NCBI GenBank assembly: GCA_963705495.1 | Contig: CAVPJQ010000021.1 | Span: 5,556 to 69,555 of the forward strand | DNA: 64,000 nt | Source of the DNA: DATBVX01 sp963705495 | Lineage (GTDB): Bacteria > Pseudomonadota > Gammaproteobacteria > Steroidobacterales > Steroidobacteraceae | Reading direction: 5' to 3' | Shown here: positions 25,446 to 34,988 of the stretch, piece by piece | How positions within the stretch are numbered: the first letter of the stretch is position 1 | Layout: each line of letters opens with the position of its first letter | Notes under the pieces: generated by a model | Told to the model about the DNA's origin: nothing | Seen by the model: only the letters and a program-made list of their open reading frames with translations | Database searches by the model: none | Program-made: the position numbers and the translations under genes

Positions 25446-27086
25446 TCACGCCTGCTCGGGCAGCGATGCGTTCGCTCTTTCCACTGACACCTCGACCAGA
25501 ACCGGTTGTGTTGACTCAAATGCCATCGTCAACGCGCGATCCAGCTCTGCCGGCTGGTCCACGCGGATGGCGTTGAGGCCCTGGCTGCGCGCCAGACCGC
25601 AGAAATCGAGCTCAGGCAGCTCGCTCCCCGGCAGTCGCTCGATGTTGAAGTGCCGTCCGAATTCGTACAGCGCTTCGTAGCAGCCGTTCTTGATGATGAT
25701 GAAGGTCATCGCCAGGCGAAGTTGCGCCGCGGACCACAAGCCCTGGATTGAATACATGCTGGAGCCGTCACCAAGGACGGCAATCACGCGTTTGTCGGGA
25801 CGTGCGAGCGCGATGCCAACGGCCGCAGGAAGTCCGTGGCCGAGTCCGCCGCTCGCGCAGGTGTAAAAGGAGTTCTGCTCCGTGATTGGCAGATAGTCGT
25901 GCATCGGGCTGCGGCTGCTCGGCGCTTCCTCCACGATGATGCTGTCGGCGGGACGCAACGCCGCGATCTGTTGCAGCAGGTACCGATCTGTCAACGAATC
26001 ACGAGGCGCACGCGGCGCCGGCGCGCGCGGCTCCGGTGCACGACGCCGCCGCGGTGCCGCCGCGTCGAGCAAGGCGCGCACGCCATGCTTGAGGTTGGTC
26101 ACGATCGATACACCCACCGGTGCCCAGGCGGCCATGGCCGGGTCGTCGACGAGCTGCACGAGTCTCGCACCCTCAGGGATGTGCGCGCCGAATCCCTCCA
26201 CGTGGTACGTGAAGGCCGGCGCGCCGAGCACCAGGATGAGATCAAAGCCTTTGAGGCTCTCGACAATGGCCGCCCGGTCCGCGGCGAGAAACCCGGCGAA
26301 CAACGCGTGATTTTCCGGAAAGCTGTTGCGCGCTGACATCGGGCTCACCCACACCGGAGCCTGGTGGTGCTGAGCCAGTACGATGGTCTCCGCCCACGCA
26401 TCGTCGCGTGCCACGCCTGCGCCGACCACGATCACCGGGCGGTGTGCGCAGTTGAGCGCTTCTGCTGCGGAGGCGAGGAGCGTCGGGTCACCCGATACCG
26501 CGCGACTCACCTGGCGCGCGATGAGCGGCTCGCAGAATCGATCCCAGTCGTCGACCGGAATCGACACGAACGTCGGGCCGCGGGGCGGCTGCATGGCCGT
26601 GTAGTAGGCGCGCGCGATCGCCGCCGGTACGTCCTCCGCCCTCGCCGGCTCGCAGCTCCACTTCACATACGGCTTGGGAAATTCACTTGCCTGCGAGGCA
26701 TAGAGGAACGGCTCGAACGGCAGAATGGAGCGCGCCTGCTGGCCGGCAGTGATCACGAGCGGCGTCTGGTTGCGGTACGCGGTGAAGAGGTTGCCCATCG
26801 CGTGACCGACGCCGGTGGCCGAATGCAGGTTCACCAGTGCGGCATTGCCTGTTGCCTGAGCGTAGCCATCCGCCATCCCCAGGGCGACCGACTCCTGCAA
26901 GCCGAGGACGTAGCGAAAGTCCGCCGGGAAATTGCGGAACATCGGCAGCTCGGTCGAGCCGGGATTACCGAAGATCGTCGTCAGGTTGAAGGCGCGCAGC
27001 AGCCCAAATACAGCTTCGCGGACGGTGACTCGCGATGCGGTCCGTGCATTGCGCTCGGAGCTGGTGGTCGCGGCACTGTCGAGCAT
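25446..27086 (-). CDS. mdlC: Benzoylformate decarboxylase (ThDP-dependent)
   Basis: 546 residues from ATG 27084-27086 (MLDSAATTSS); an upstream extension lacks homology. All catalytic residues of Pseudomonas putida BFD are present, three with a constant offset of 18: S44 (GNPGSTELPM), E65 (LQESVALG), H88 (NLHSATGVGHAMGN); H295 (FTYHVEGFG) corresponds to H281. The ThDP motif is GDGSSMYSIQGLWSAAQ. It decarboxylates benzoylformate or its hydroxylated/methoxylated forms to aryl aldehydes. The LysR gene diverges 106 bp upstream and is a likely regulator; the TonB receptor follows. Confidence 0.94.
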   Translation of the reverse strand: MLDSAATTSSERNARTASRVTVREAVFGLLRAFNLTTIFGNPGSTELPMFRNFPADFRYVLGLQESVALGMADGYAQATGNAALVNLHSATGVGHAMGNLFTAYRNQTPLVITAGQQARSILPFEPFLYASQASEFPKPYVKWSCEPARAEDVPAAIARAYYTAMQPPRGPTFVSIPVDDWDRFCEPLIARQVSRAVSGDPTLLASAAEALNCAHRPVIVVGAGVARDDAWAETIVLAQHHQAPVWVSPMSARNSFPENHALFAGFLAADRAAIVESLKGFDLILVLGAPAFTYHVEGFGAHIPEGARLVQLVDDPAMAAWAPVGVSIVTNLKHGVRALLDAAAPRRRRAPEPRAPAPRAPRDSLTDRYLLQQIAALRPADSIIVEEAPSSRSPMHDYLPITEQNSFYTCASGGLGHGLPAAVGIALARPDKRVIAVLGDGSSMYSIQGLWSAAQLRLAMTFIIIKNGCYEALYEFGRHFNIERLPGSELPELDFCGLARSQGLNAIRVDQPAELDRALTMAFESTQPVLVEVSVERANASLPEQA

Positions 27087-27179
27087 CGCGCGTGCTCTTT
27101 CCGGTCCGGGTTGTGGAGACCGGCACCGATATTCACGCTTGCTCCCACCTGCCGGGGATTGCCATTTGGCGGCAGAGTC

Positions 27180-27194
27180 ATAACACTTCGGTAT
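27180..27194. promoter_or_regulatory. LysR-type T-N11-A box candidate
   Basis: A 15-bp interrupted dyad ataacacttcggtat contains T-N11-A. It overlaps the start codon of the LysR gene and lies within the 106-bp divergent region with mdlC. LysR proteins commonly bind such sites between their own gene and a target. Weak evidence from one short motif. Confidence 0.35.
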
Positions 27195-28092
27195 GGCTTT
27201 AGACCCGCGGCAGCTCAGAGCTTTTCTCGCAATCGTCCGAACCGGAAGTCTGGGCCTCGCCGCCGAGACGCTGCACGTCACTCAACCCGCATTGAGCCGC
27301 ATCATTCGACGTCTCGAAACGCAGCTGGGCGTCACACTCTTTGAGCGGCGCACGACGGGGATGGAGCTCACGAGCTTCGGCCACGCGCTGCTGCCGCATG
27401 CCACGTTCCTCAGCGAAGAAGCAGCGCTCGCGCTCGAGCAGATCAACTCACTGCGCGGCCTCGGCCAGGGCACGATCCGTATTGGAGCCGTAGCCAGCGT
27501 TGCGATCATGGTGCTGCCAGCAGTGCTCGATCGCGTGCTCACGAAGTGGCCGAACCTGCACGTGCAGATCCTCGAAGCGGTCGAGGACGTGCTCACCGTT
27601 GCGCTCACCAACAACGCGATCGATGTCGTGATTTCCGGACCGATTCCCGAGAGCGATGAAATCGTGCAGGTCACCGAACATAAGTTCACCGATCGCTATT
27701 CGGTGATCTGTTCCGCCGCCAACGAACTGCTACGCCGTACCGACCTCTCGATCCATGACATCATCGACATCCCCTGGGTGATGCCGCCCGCTGAGGCGGA
27801 ACCACGTCGGCAGTTCAATGCTCTTATCAGCCGCCTCGGCGTGACGCCACCGCGGATCGTGGTAGAGACGCGCTCGCCCAGCGTGATCAAGGCGATGGTC
27901 GCGAAGACTCATTTCCTCGGCTGGCTGCCGGAGCCGTTGTTTGCGGCGGAACAGGCCGCAGGTCTCATCCGGGCATTGCCCGTGAAGGAGATGGACCCGC
28001 AGCGACGGTTTTTCGTATTCCGGCGGCGGCGCAATTTCATGCCACCGCCGGTGGTCAAGTTTCTCGAAGCCCTCAAGACGATCGAAGCCTAG
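27193..28092 (+). CDS. LysR family transcriptional regulator
   Basis: 299 residues. N-terminal winged helix-turn-helix (LRAFLAIVRTGSLGLAAETLHVTQPALSRIIRRLETQLG) in broken form, effector domain from about residue 90 (GTIRIGAVASVAIMVLPAVL). It lies divergent from mdlC, the classic place for an arylglyoxylate-responsive activator. The next gene begins 10 bases after its stop; that gene's SD overlaps the stop. Confidence 0.94.
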   Translation: MALDPRQLRAFLAIVRTGSLGLAAETLHVTQPALSRIIRRLETQLGVTLFERRTTGMELTSFGHALLPHATFLSEEAALALEQINSLRGLGQGTIRIGAVASVAIMVLPAVLDRVLTKWPNLHVQILEAVEDVLTVALTNNAIDVVISGPIPESDEIVQVTEHKFTDRYSVICSAANELLRRTDLSIHDIIDIPWVMPPAEAEPRRQFNALISRLGVTPPRIVVETRSPSVIKAMVAKTHFLGWLPEPLFAAEQAAGLIRALPVKEMDPQRRFFVFRRRRNFMPPPVVKFLEALKTIEA

Positions 28093-28102
28093 GAGGACAC
28101 TG

Positions 28103-29524
28103 ATGCCTTTTCGTTTGCTGGCGATGACCCTCGCCATCGTGCTCAGCACCGCAGTCGCACGCGCGGCGACGGACAACGCCAACAACGCTCTGGCCTACGA
28201 GATCTTCAAGGAGCTCATCGAGATCGATACCACTGATTCCGTAGGCAATGTGACCACCTCTTCCAAGGCCATGGCGAAACGCCTGCTCGACGCGGGCTTC
28301 CCTGCCGAGGATGTGCAGCTGCTGGGCCCGAACGAGCGCAAGATGAATCTCGTGGTCCGGTTTCATGGCACGGGCAAGCGCAAACCGATTCTGCTCTTCG
28401 GGCACCTCGATGTTGTCGAGGTGCAGCGCGAGAACTGGAGCACGGACCCTTTCAAGCTGATCGAAAAGGACGGCTACTTTTACGGTCGCGGCACCTCAGA
28501 CATGAAGAATGACGATGCGATGATGGTGGCAACCCTGATTCGCCTGAAGAAAGAGGGCTTTCGCCCGAGCCGCGACATCATCCTGGCCCTCACTGCCGAC
28601 GAGGAAGGGGGCGCTTCCAACGGCGTCGAGTGGCTGGTGAACCATCACCGCGATCTCATCGACGCCGAGTTCGCGATCAATACCGATGGCTATTCGGTTC
28701 TCGCCGACCAGGGCAAAGCTCTGCGCTACGAGATGTACGGGACCGAGAAGGTCTATGCGGACTACCTCCTGACCGCGACGAATCGTGGTGGTCACAGCTC
28801 GCTGCCGCGTGCGGACAATGCGATCTACGAGTTGACGGGCGCGCTTGCGAAGCTTGCTGCCTACGAATTTCCGTTCGAGCTCAATGACGTGACACGTGCC
28901 TACTACGAACGCATGGCCGGTTCCGAAACGGGCGAGCGTGCCGCCGACATGCGCGCCATTCTGCGCACGCCACCCGATGCGGCTGCCATCGAGCGGCTGT
29001 CACGCAATGTGCGCGATCACGCGACGGTGCGCACGACTTGCGTGACGACACGGCTGAGGGGCGGCCATGCGAACAACGCGCTGCCCCAGCAGGCACAGGC
29101 GACCGTGAACTGCCGCATCCTGCCCGCTCACTCCCCGGAAGAAGTACGCCAGACGCTCGCCCAGGTCATCGCGAACCCCGCCATCAAGGTGCAGTACCTG
29201 AGCGTCGATGGGGCAGCGCATGACACGGCGACCGATATACACGGATTCCCTCCGCCTGCACTGAGTGCCGAAGTCATGCGGCCGCTGGAACAACTGGTAC
29301 GCGAGATGTGGCCCGGCATCAAGGTCGTTCCGGCGATGTCGCTCGGAGCTTCGGATGCGGTGTTCACGATGCGTGCGGGATTGCCCACGTACAACATCAC
29401 CGGGAACCTGCAGGACAGGGATGATATTCGTGCGCACGGCCTCGACGAGCGGATCCGCGTCGACTCGTTCTACACCGGCCTCGACTTCCTGTATCGATAC
29501 CTCAAGGCGATCACAGCGAAGTAG
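28103..29524 (+). CDS. M20 family metallopeptidase, secreted
   Basis: 473 residues with a signal peptide (LLAMTLAIVLSTAVARA). Zinc residues: LLFGHLDVVEV (His, Asp), TADEEGGASNG (catalytic Glu-Glu), INTDG (Asp), and C-terminal LGASDA/His region. M20 enzymes are carboxypeptidases or amidases on dipeptides and N-acyl amino acids. Strong TAGGAGG SD precedes the ATG. It is probably periplasmic. Not obviously related to aromatics. Confidence 0.93.
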   Translation: MPFRLLAMTLAIVLSTAVARAATDNANNALAYEIFKELIEIDTTDSVGNVTTSSKAMAKRLLDAGFPAEDVQLLGPNERKMNLVVRFHGTGKRKPILLFGHLDVVEVQRENWSTDPFKLIEKDGYFYGRGTSDMKNDDAMMVATLIRLKKEGFRPSRDIILALTADEEGGASNGVEWLVNHHRDLIDAEFAINTDGYSVLADQGKALRYEMYGTEKVYADYLLTATNRGGHSSLPRADNAIYELTGALAKLAAYEFPFELNDVTRAYYERMAGSETGERAADMRAILRTPPDAAAIERLSRNVRDHATVRTTCVTTRLRGGHANNALPQQAQATVNCRILPAHSPEEVRQTLAQVIANPAIKVQYLSVDGAAHDTATDIHGFPPPALSAEVMRPLEQLVREMWPGIKVVPAMSLGASDAVFTMRAGLPTYNITGNLQDRDDIRAHGLDERIRVDSFYTGLDFLYRYLKAITAK

Positions 29525-29536
29525 CTGGCGTTGGCA

Positions 29537-31852
29537 TCAGTTTGACGCCGACGACTTCGGTTGCAGCAGTGCCGTCGCCTGATCGAGTCGATCGCAATAC
29601 TTGGCGAGCACCTGTGCGGTGAGCGCCACGTATTCTTTCGCCTCATCCCAGCGCTGCCCCTCGATCGCTTCGCGCACGCCCGGCAAAGTCTTGACGCCGT
29701 AGCCGGTCAGCAGGCCCGGCGCATAGATCAGGTGCCGGTACCAGCTGCGCCCGGGCAGCCCGCGATCATTGGTCAGCGCTTGCTCCATCCCCTGCAGCAA
29801 CGCGTTGAGCGACTTGCGCGTCGCTCCCTTGAGTGGCGCCTCGCTCTGCACGGTGCGGCTGTAAGCAGCGTCATAGTCCGCGGCGCTTTTCTTGAGCCGG
29901 GCGAGAACCGTGTCGATCGGCGACAAGTCGATGTCGGGTACTTCCGACTCCCGCTCCGGCGCCAGGACCGGGCGAGTCGGGTCACTGGACAGCATGAATG
30001 CGTTCTGATCGATCAGCCGCGCGAGTTCCTGTGCGTGCTTGCGCCGATCGTCGAGGAGCTTCTGCAGCTCCTGCCGGTAATCGTCGATAGTGGTCGCGAA
30101 TCCTTCGAACTGCAGCGGCAGCAGCTCGACGTTCGCCATGCGCAGCATTGCCCGCCCGGCGGTCTGTGCTTCGACGACGCCGTAGACGAAGCCCGGATCG
30201 CCGAAGCGCGCGTAATGGTCATACGAATCATAGAGAGAGTGGTAAACGCCATCCTGATCCGCTTCGCCCTCGTAGTAGACATCGAGCGAGGCAATACCGA
30301 GGTGTTGGATGAAGGGCGAGTAGTCGGAGCCTGAGCCCATCGCAGCGACCGGCACGTCGGCGCGCTCCGCGGCCCGCTTCGCCAGATTCTTCTGTTCATC
30401 CGTGGCACCCTTTTCGAAGCCGGTAACCATCATTTTGGCGCGCATGCGGGCCTGAGCACTCGCACGGGTCTGCGGGTCCTTCACGTCAGCTGCCACTTCA
30501 TTCATGAATCGTTGCAGAGAGTGGCTGCCTTCAATGTTCAGAAAGCCACGCGTGTTGGTGTCTGAGTTCAGATAGAGCACCGCCTTACTCTGTAGCTCCG
30601 CCGCGTGGGTCTCGACCCATTCGGTCGAGCCCAGCAGGCCTGGCTCTTCGCCGTCCCAGCTCGCGTAGATGAGTGTCCGCTTCGGCTTCCAACCGCTCTT
30701 GAGCAGCGCGCCGATGGCCTTGGCTTCTGCGAGCATTGCCACGTGCCCCGATAGCGGATCCCAGGCCCCGGCCACCCATCCGTCGCGATGGTTGCCGCGA
30801 ATCACCCATTCATCGGGACTCGTGGTACCGGGAATTCTCGCGATGACGTCGTACACCGGCTTCAGCCCCCAGTCGGATGCGATGGTGAGGTGCACTCGCG
30901 CCGGTCCCGGACCGATGTGATAGGTGAGAGGCAAGGCGCCTCGCCACTTCTCCGGCGCCACCGGCCCAGTCATTGACTCCAGCAGCTGGCGCGCATCGGC
31001 GTACGAGATCGGCAACGCCGGGATCTTGAGAACCGTCGGCGCCTCGGCCAGCGACAGGCGTTTGGCGGTCTTGGTCGCACCCACACCCGGCGTGAGCGGA
31101 TCTCCGGCAAAGACCGGCATGTCAGCGACCGAGCCACGCTGCACAGCATCCGCGGGCCGCCAGCCACCGAGCGGATAGGTATCGCCCATCCCGTAGCCAT
31201 CATCCTTGGGATCGGAATAGATCAGGCAGCCGATTGCGCCGTGCTGGTAGGCGAGCTTCGGCTTGAGCCCGCGCCATCCGCCACCGTAGCGAACGATCGC
31301 GATCTTGCCCTTGACGTCGACACCGCGACGCGCGAGTTCCATGTAATCATCGGGCATGCCGTAGTTCACGTAGACGAGATCCCCGATCACGTCCCCATCG
31401 GCACCGTAGGCGTTGTAAGGCGGCAGGCCGTCGGTGCGTGTTGACGTGGCATCGCCGGCAATCGGCGGCTCGTGCAGGCTGGCCGCAAAATTCTTCGGAG
31501 CGATGAGCTCGAGTGCGACGCGTTTCGGTGTCGGGTACAGCACGTAGAACGTCTCGATGTCGGCCTGCCATCCCCAGCTCCTGAAAAGGTCGCGCACGAA
31601 CTCGGCGTTGGCCTTGTTGTGAGGTGCGCCGACGTGATTCGGCTCGGCCGAGAGCTGCTTCAGCCAGGTTCCGATCTCGGCAGCATTGAGCTGGCCATCG
31701 AACCGGTGCTCGAGCGCCGCCTGCGCAATGGCGCCTGCCCGCGTGAAGCCATACATGGAAGGAGTGTCGGATTCGGCGGCTCCGGAAGCCTGGGTACCGA
31801 TCGTGAGCGCAGCGGCACTGGCCAGAATGAACAGACGTCGGACAATAGGCAC
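29537..31852 (-). CDS. M28 family peptidase, glutamate carboxypeptidase II-like
   Basis: 771 residues from GTG at 31850-31852; GGAGA lies 6 bases upstream and the protein then starts with a signal peptide (RRLFILASAAALTIGTQASG). A PA domain (DLVYVNYGMPDDYMELARRGVDVKGKIAIVRYGG, split) precedes the M28 zinc domain: RGNHRDGWVAGAWDPLSGH, WDGEEPGLLGSTEW, and HSLYDSYDHYARFGDPGF. A transferrin-receptor-like dimerisation domain ends the protein. It is a periplasmic carboxypeptidase removing C-terminal residues, convergent with the M20 gene. Confidence 0.93.
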   Translation of the reverse strand: MPIVRRLFILASAAALTIGTQASGAAESDTPSMYGFTRAGAIAQAALEHRFDGQLNAAEIGTWLKQLSAEPNHVGAPHNKANAEFVRDLFRSWGWQADIETFYVLYPTPKRVALELIAPKNFAASLHEPPIAGDATSTRTDGLPPYNAYGADGDVIGDLVYVNYGMPDDYMELARRGVDVKGKIAIVRYGGGWRGLKPKLAYQHGAIGCLIYSDPKDDGYGMGDTYPLGGWRPADAVQRGSVADMPVFAGDPLTPGVGATKTAKRLSLAEAPTVLKIPALPISYADARQLLESMTGPVAPEKWRGALPLTYHIGPGPARVHLTIASDWGLKPVYDVIARIPGTTSPDEWVIRGNHRDGWVAGAWDPLSGHVAMLAEAKAIGALLKSGWKPKRTLIYASWDGEEPGLLGSTEWVETHAAELQSKAVLYLNSDTNTRGFLNIEGSHSLQRFMNEVAADVKDPQTRASAQARMRAKMMVTGFEKGATDEQKNLAKRAAERADVPVAAMGSGSDYSPFIQHLGIASLDVYYEGEADQDGVYHSLYDSYDHYARFGDPGFVYGVVEAQTAGRAMLRMANVELLPLQFEGFATTIDDYRQELQKLLDDRRKHAQELARLIDQNAFMLSSDPTRPVLAPERESEVPDIDLSPIDTVLARLKKSAADYDAAYSRTVQSEAPLKGATRKSLNALLQGMEQALTNDRGLPGRSWYRHLIYAPGLLTGYGVKTLPGVREAIEGQRWDEAKEYVALTAQVLAKYCDRLDQATALLQPKSSASN

Positions 31853-31907
31853 AGAGAATCTCCACGAGGTTGCAACCTGGCGCGCGAGCTTACCTGAGCA
31901 GGTGCTG

Positions 31908-33290
31908 TCATTCAGCAGCGCGCGGTGCCTGATAGTGCGTTTGCAGATCGCGTCGCAGATCGCGTGCGGCGATGAAATAGTGGATCCCCGCCCAGGCGAA
32001 CAGCATCGACACCGCGACCAGCGCATGCCGGATGCCGAGCGACGAGGCGCCGCTGCAAGCCTCCTGAAGCGTTGACACAGCGTTCACCGGCGCTGCGCCG
32101 CCCGGGCACAGCGTTGCGAAATCACCCATCAAGAACGCGCGGCCTGCGAACGCGTCGCTCAGAGTGCCGATGAGGGTCGGTCCCAGGCCGATACCGACGA
32201 GCCCGAGCACGACCGATATGACGAAAGCCGAGGAGGCGCGCATGTTGGCACCCACCATGTTTTGTGCGATCGCGAGCGTGGGCGTGAAATAGATGAAGAG
32301 TACGACGTGCGCGGCGACGAGCACACCGATGCCGACCGCGACTGTGGGCGATGCAAAGGCGATCGCGAACAGCGGCGCGGCGAGCACCAGTCCGATGGCG
32401 GGTCCCCACACGAACCAGCGCTGGTCGAAACGCGAAGCCCAATCGACCCCGAACCCGCCGAGCGCGAGGCCGGAGCTCATCGCCAGTGCGGCGATCAGCC
32501 CGAGAAGTCGCCCGGCCTCCGCGAACCCCATGTGATAGACGCGAACAAAGAACTGGCCGACAAATTGGCCGATCGCGTTCATCGCTGTCGCTGCGAGGGC
32601 GCACCCGATCAATGTGTGGCGCATGGAGCGCTTGGAGAGCAGGAATCTGAGCACTTCCCACATCGACGGCGGCGGCCCGGAGGTCGTCGCGATCTCGTCG
32701 GACATGCCGCGCGGCGGGTCGCGCAGGGTGAGAAACGCAATCAACGCAACCAGAAGTGCGGGTGCGCCGATCCCAACGAACGCGGCTCGCCAGCTCACGT
32801 TCTCGGCCATCCATCCCGCGAAGGTCGAGCCGGCGACAACCCCGAGCGGTGCGCCCAGCCAGATGATGGACATCGCGGACGCGCGCCGGTCACGCGGATA
32901 GTGATCGCCGATCAGCGAGGCCACCGGCGGACCGAAGCCCGCATCGCCCACGCCCACGCCCACACGAAACAGAAGCAGGCGCCAGAAACCTAACGCGCTA
33001 CCACAGAGTGAAACCATGACGCCAAAAATCGCCAGCGAAGCCGCGATGATCCGGGTCCGGCTCATGCGTTCGGCCATGCGCGCGAGCGGCAGGCCAAGCA
33101 AGGTATAGAAGATGGCAAAGCCCAGGCCCTGAATGATGCCCATCTGGGCGTCGGTGAGCTTCAGATCGAGCTTGATCGCTTGCGCGATGACCGCGATCCC
33201 CTGGCGGTCGGCGAGATTGAGCGCGTTGGTGAGAAGCAGAACAGTGAGGAGCCAGGCGCGATAGCCCTTCGAGAACAGCACTGGCTTCAC
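31908..33290 (-). CDS. MFS transporter
   Basis: 460 residues with twelve predicted membrane helices. The first helix and loop are GYRAWLLTVLLLTNALNLADRQG, and the loop 2-3 motif LPLARMAERMSRTRI matches the MFS signature. The NALNLADRQG motif is typical of a branch often annotated as hexuronate/aromatic or sugar-phosphate MFS transporters. Located upstream of the M28 peptidase on the same strand, so it may carry peptide or amino-acid products. Substrate unknown. Confidence 0.93.
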   Translation of the reverse strand: MKPVLFSKGYRAWLLTVLLLTNALNLADRQGIAVIAQAIKLDLKLTDAQMGIIQGLGFAIFYTLLGLPLARMAERMSRTRIIAASLAIFGVMVSLCGSALGFWRLLLFRVGVGVGDAGFGPPVASLIGDHYPRDRRASAMSIIWLGAPLGVVAGSTFAGWMAENVSWRAAFVGIGAPALLVALIAFLTLRDPPRGMSDEIATTSGPPPSMWEVLRFLLSKRSMRHTLIGCALAATAMNAIGQFVGQFFVRVYHMGFAEAGRLLGLIAALAMSSGLALGGFGVDWASRFDQRWFVWGPAIGLVLAAPLFAIAFASPTVAVGIGVLVAAHVVLFIYFTPTLAIAQNMVGANMRASSAFVISVVLGLVGIGLGPTLIGTLSDAFAGRAFLMGDFATLCPGGAAPVNAVSTLQEACSGASSLGIRHALVAVSMLFAWAGIHYFIAARDLRRDLQTHYQAPRAAE

Positions 33291-33382
33291 AAACGAATTC
33301 CGTCGCGCATCCGTGGTCTCATCTGCATTCTCCGTGGCGGGCGAGTATCACCGCCTGTCGCCGGTTCATCACAAGACGAGGT

Positions 33383-34159
33383 ATGCATACCATGACGCCC
33401 CTGCACCAGTCTGCCACCAGAGGGAAACTGTCCAGCGCACTGAGCCGGCTGACCGCCGCCGCGGCCGCGCTTGGATTTCTGTGTTGTGGAGCAATCACTG
33501 CGGCTACGACCCCGGCGATGCAAGCTCCGACGCTCAAGATCGGCATCATTGGCACGGGTCACATCGGTGGAGCGCTCGCGAAGCTGTGGGCCAACGCCGG
33601 GCATGAGCTACTCATCTCTTCGCGTCATCCCGAGGAGCTGCAGGATCTTGCCCGCTCGCTCGGTCCAAAGGTGAGAGCGGGTACCCCGCGTGAGGCCGCC
33701 GTGTTCGGTGATGCGGTGCTGATCTCGATTCCCTACGGCGCCATGCCGCAGGTCGGTCGTGACCTCAAGACAGAGCTCGCGGGCAAGATCGTGCTCGACA
33801 CCGGCAACCCCTATCCAAGTCGCGACGGCGACATGGCCGTCGAGGCGCGACGCAAGGGCACGGGTGTCGCATCGGCCGAATTTCTGCCTGGCGTCCGGCT
33901 GGTGCGGGCCTTCAACGCCATCAACGCTGGCGATCTCAGGGACGAAGCGCATCGCAAAGGTGAGCGGGTCGCGATTCCGCTCGCAGGTGACGATGCGGAG
34001 GCGCTCGCGGGCGCCGGGCGCCTGGTGAGGGATGCGGGATTCGATCCGGTGGTCGTCGGTCCGCTCGCCCGAGCGAAGGAATTCGACGTCGGCACGGCGC
34101 CCTACACCCGGCTGCTCACGGCCAAGGAGCTGCGACAGCTCCTGAAACTCCCCGACTGA
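33383..34159 (+). CDS. NADPH-dependent F420 reductase-like oxidoreductase, exported
   Basis: 258 residues. An N-terminal signal-like hydrophobic stretch (LTAAAAALGFLCCGAITAA) is followed by LKIGIIGTGHIGGALAKLWANAGHE, a Rossmann dinucleotide fold, and STRHPEEL-like, SIPYGAMPQVG, LDTGNPYP, VRAFNAIN motifs of the NADP-F420 oxidoreductase family. Export of a Rossmann enzyme is unusual because the periplasm lacks NADPH; it might use the Sec signal only as an anchor, or the real start could be internal (MQAPTLKIG). Confidence 0.85.
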   Translation: MHTMTPLHQSATRGKLSSALSRLTAAAAALGFLCCGAITAATTPAMQAPTLKIGIIGTGHIGGALAKLWANAGHELLISSRHPEELQDLARSLGPKVRAGTPREAAVFGDAVLISIPYGAMPQVGRDLKTELAGKIVLDTGNPYPSRDGDMAVEARRKGTGVASAEFLPGVRLVRAFNAINAGDLRDEAHRKGERVAIPLAGDDAEALAGAGRLVRDAGFDPVVVGPLARAKEFDVGTAPYTRLLTAKELRQLLKLPD

Positions 34160-34502
34160 GCGTGGGAAAAACGCGACCAGCTCAGGAGGTGCGATGACTC
34201 GGCGTGTAGCGACAGATCATGTTCAAGGCGGTGTAGGAACACGCTGACAGATCAATGAGAAGCGAGAGAATTGTCCGGTCACATCGATCCGTAGACACTG
34301 CGAATCACGGGACTCAACCATTATTGCCGGTAATGTCCTAAGAGGGCCGGTAATCCCCGCCCTGGCGAAAAGGCCCCACGTGCCAATGTGCACTGGGGCC
34401 TTTCTACTTTCACCAGCGCCCTCCGCAGCAAGAAATGCCAAGTATCGCGATCCGTCGGCCGATAGAGTGCGCGGATCGAAATCTTCTGCCGGGAGACCCA
34501 CG
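34160..34502. other. Intergenic region without a recognisable gene
   Basis: 343 bp between the oxidoreductase and an NTF2-like gene. Only a hairpin with 10-bp arms (34368-34377 and 34394-34403) stands out. No conserved coding frame was found; a short open frame beginning near 34380 has no homology and lacks a good SD. Confidence 0.6.
34368..34403 (+). terminator. Rho-independent terminator-like hairpin
   Basis: Arms aaaggcccca (34368-34377) and tggggccttt (34394-34403) pair perfectly over 10 bp, with an inner gtgc/gcac pairing, followed by a CT-rich stretch. It could terminate transcription from the oxidoreductase gene upstream. Confidence 0.55.
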
Positions 34503-34988
34503 ATGCATGCCCGTCTCTTCATTGCGCTGTTCGCGGCAACCACCGCCCTCGCCGCCTCTGGTGCGGCGCGCTCCTCACCCGAAGACGACCGCCAGGCCGT
34601 CGCCGCGCTCGATGTGAAGTATCAGGAGGCCGTCAAGCACAACGACGCGGACACGATGGCACGCATACTGGATGAGGATTTCGTGCTGGTGCTCGGCAAC
34701 GGCACGGTCTACAAGCGCGAGGATCTGCTGGACTCGGCCCGCAAGCGCCACATCATCTACGAGAAGCAGGACGAGGATCCGGGTACGCAAACCGTGCGCG
34801 TATGGGGCGACACGGCAGTCGTGACCGCTAGACTCTGGCTCAAGGGGACGAGGGAGGGTGAAGAGCTCGAGCGTCGACTCTGGTTCAGCGATACCTACGT
34901 GCGGACCCCGAATGGCTGGCGCTATGTGTTCGGACAGGCCTCACTCAGCCTGCCAAAGGAAACGCCCGCACCGGCTCAATCCAACTAA
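34503..34988 (+). CDS. Secreted DUF4440/SnoaL-like NTF2 protein
   Basis: 161 residues from ATG 34503. Signal peptide (ARLFIALFAATTALAASG), then an NTF2 fold: ALDVKYQEAVKHNDADTMARILDEDFVLVLGNG, RVWGDTAVVTARLWLKG, GWRYVFGQASL. DUF4440 proteins are mostly uncharacterised; ligand-binding pockets are typical. Standalone on the plus strand. Similar proteins appear at 39394 and in the 44371 fusion. Confidence 0.85.
   Translation: MHARLFIALFAATTALAASGAARSSPEDDRQAVAALDVKYQEAVKHNDADTMARILDEDFVLVLGNGTVYKREDLLDSARKRHIIYEKQDEDPGTQTVRVWGDTAVVTARLWLKGTREGEELERRLWFSDTYVRTPNGWRYVFGQASLSLPKETPAPAQSN

Noticed and set aside
26364..27344. Plus-strand open frame of 326 codons
   Set aside because: Antisense to mdlC and overlapping the LysR start; no recognised motif.
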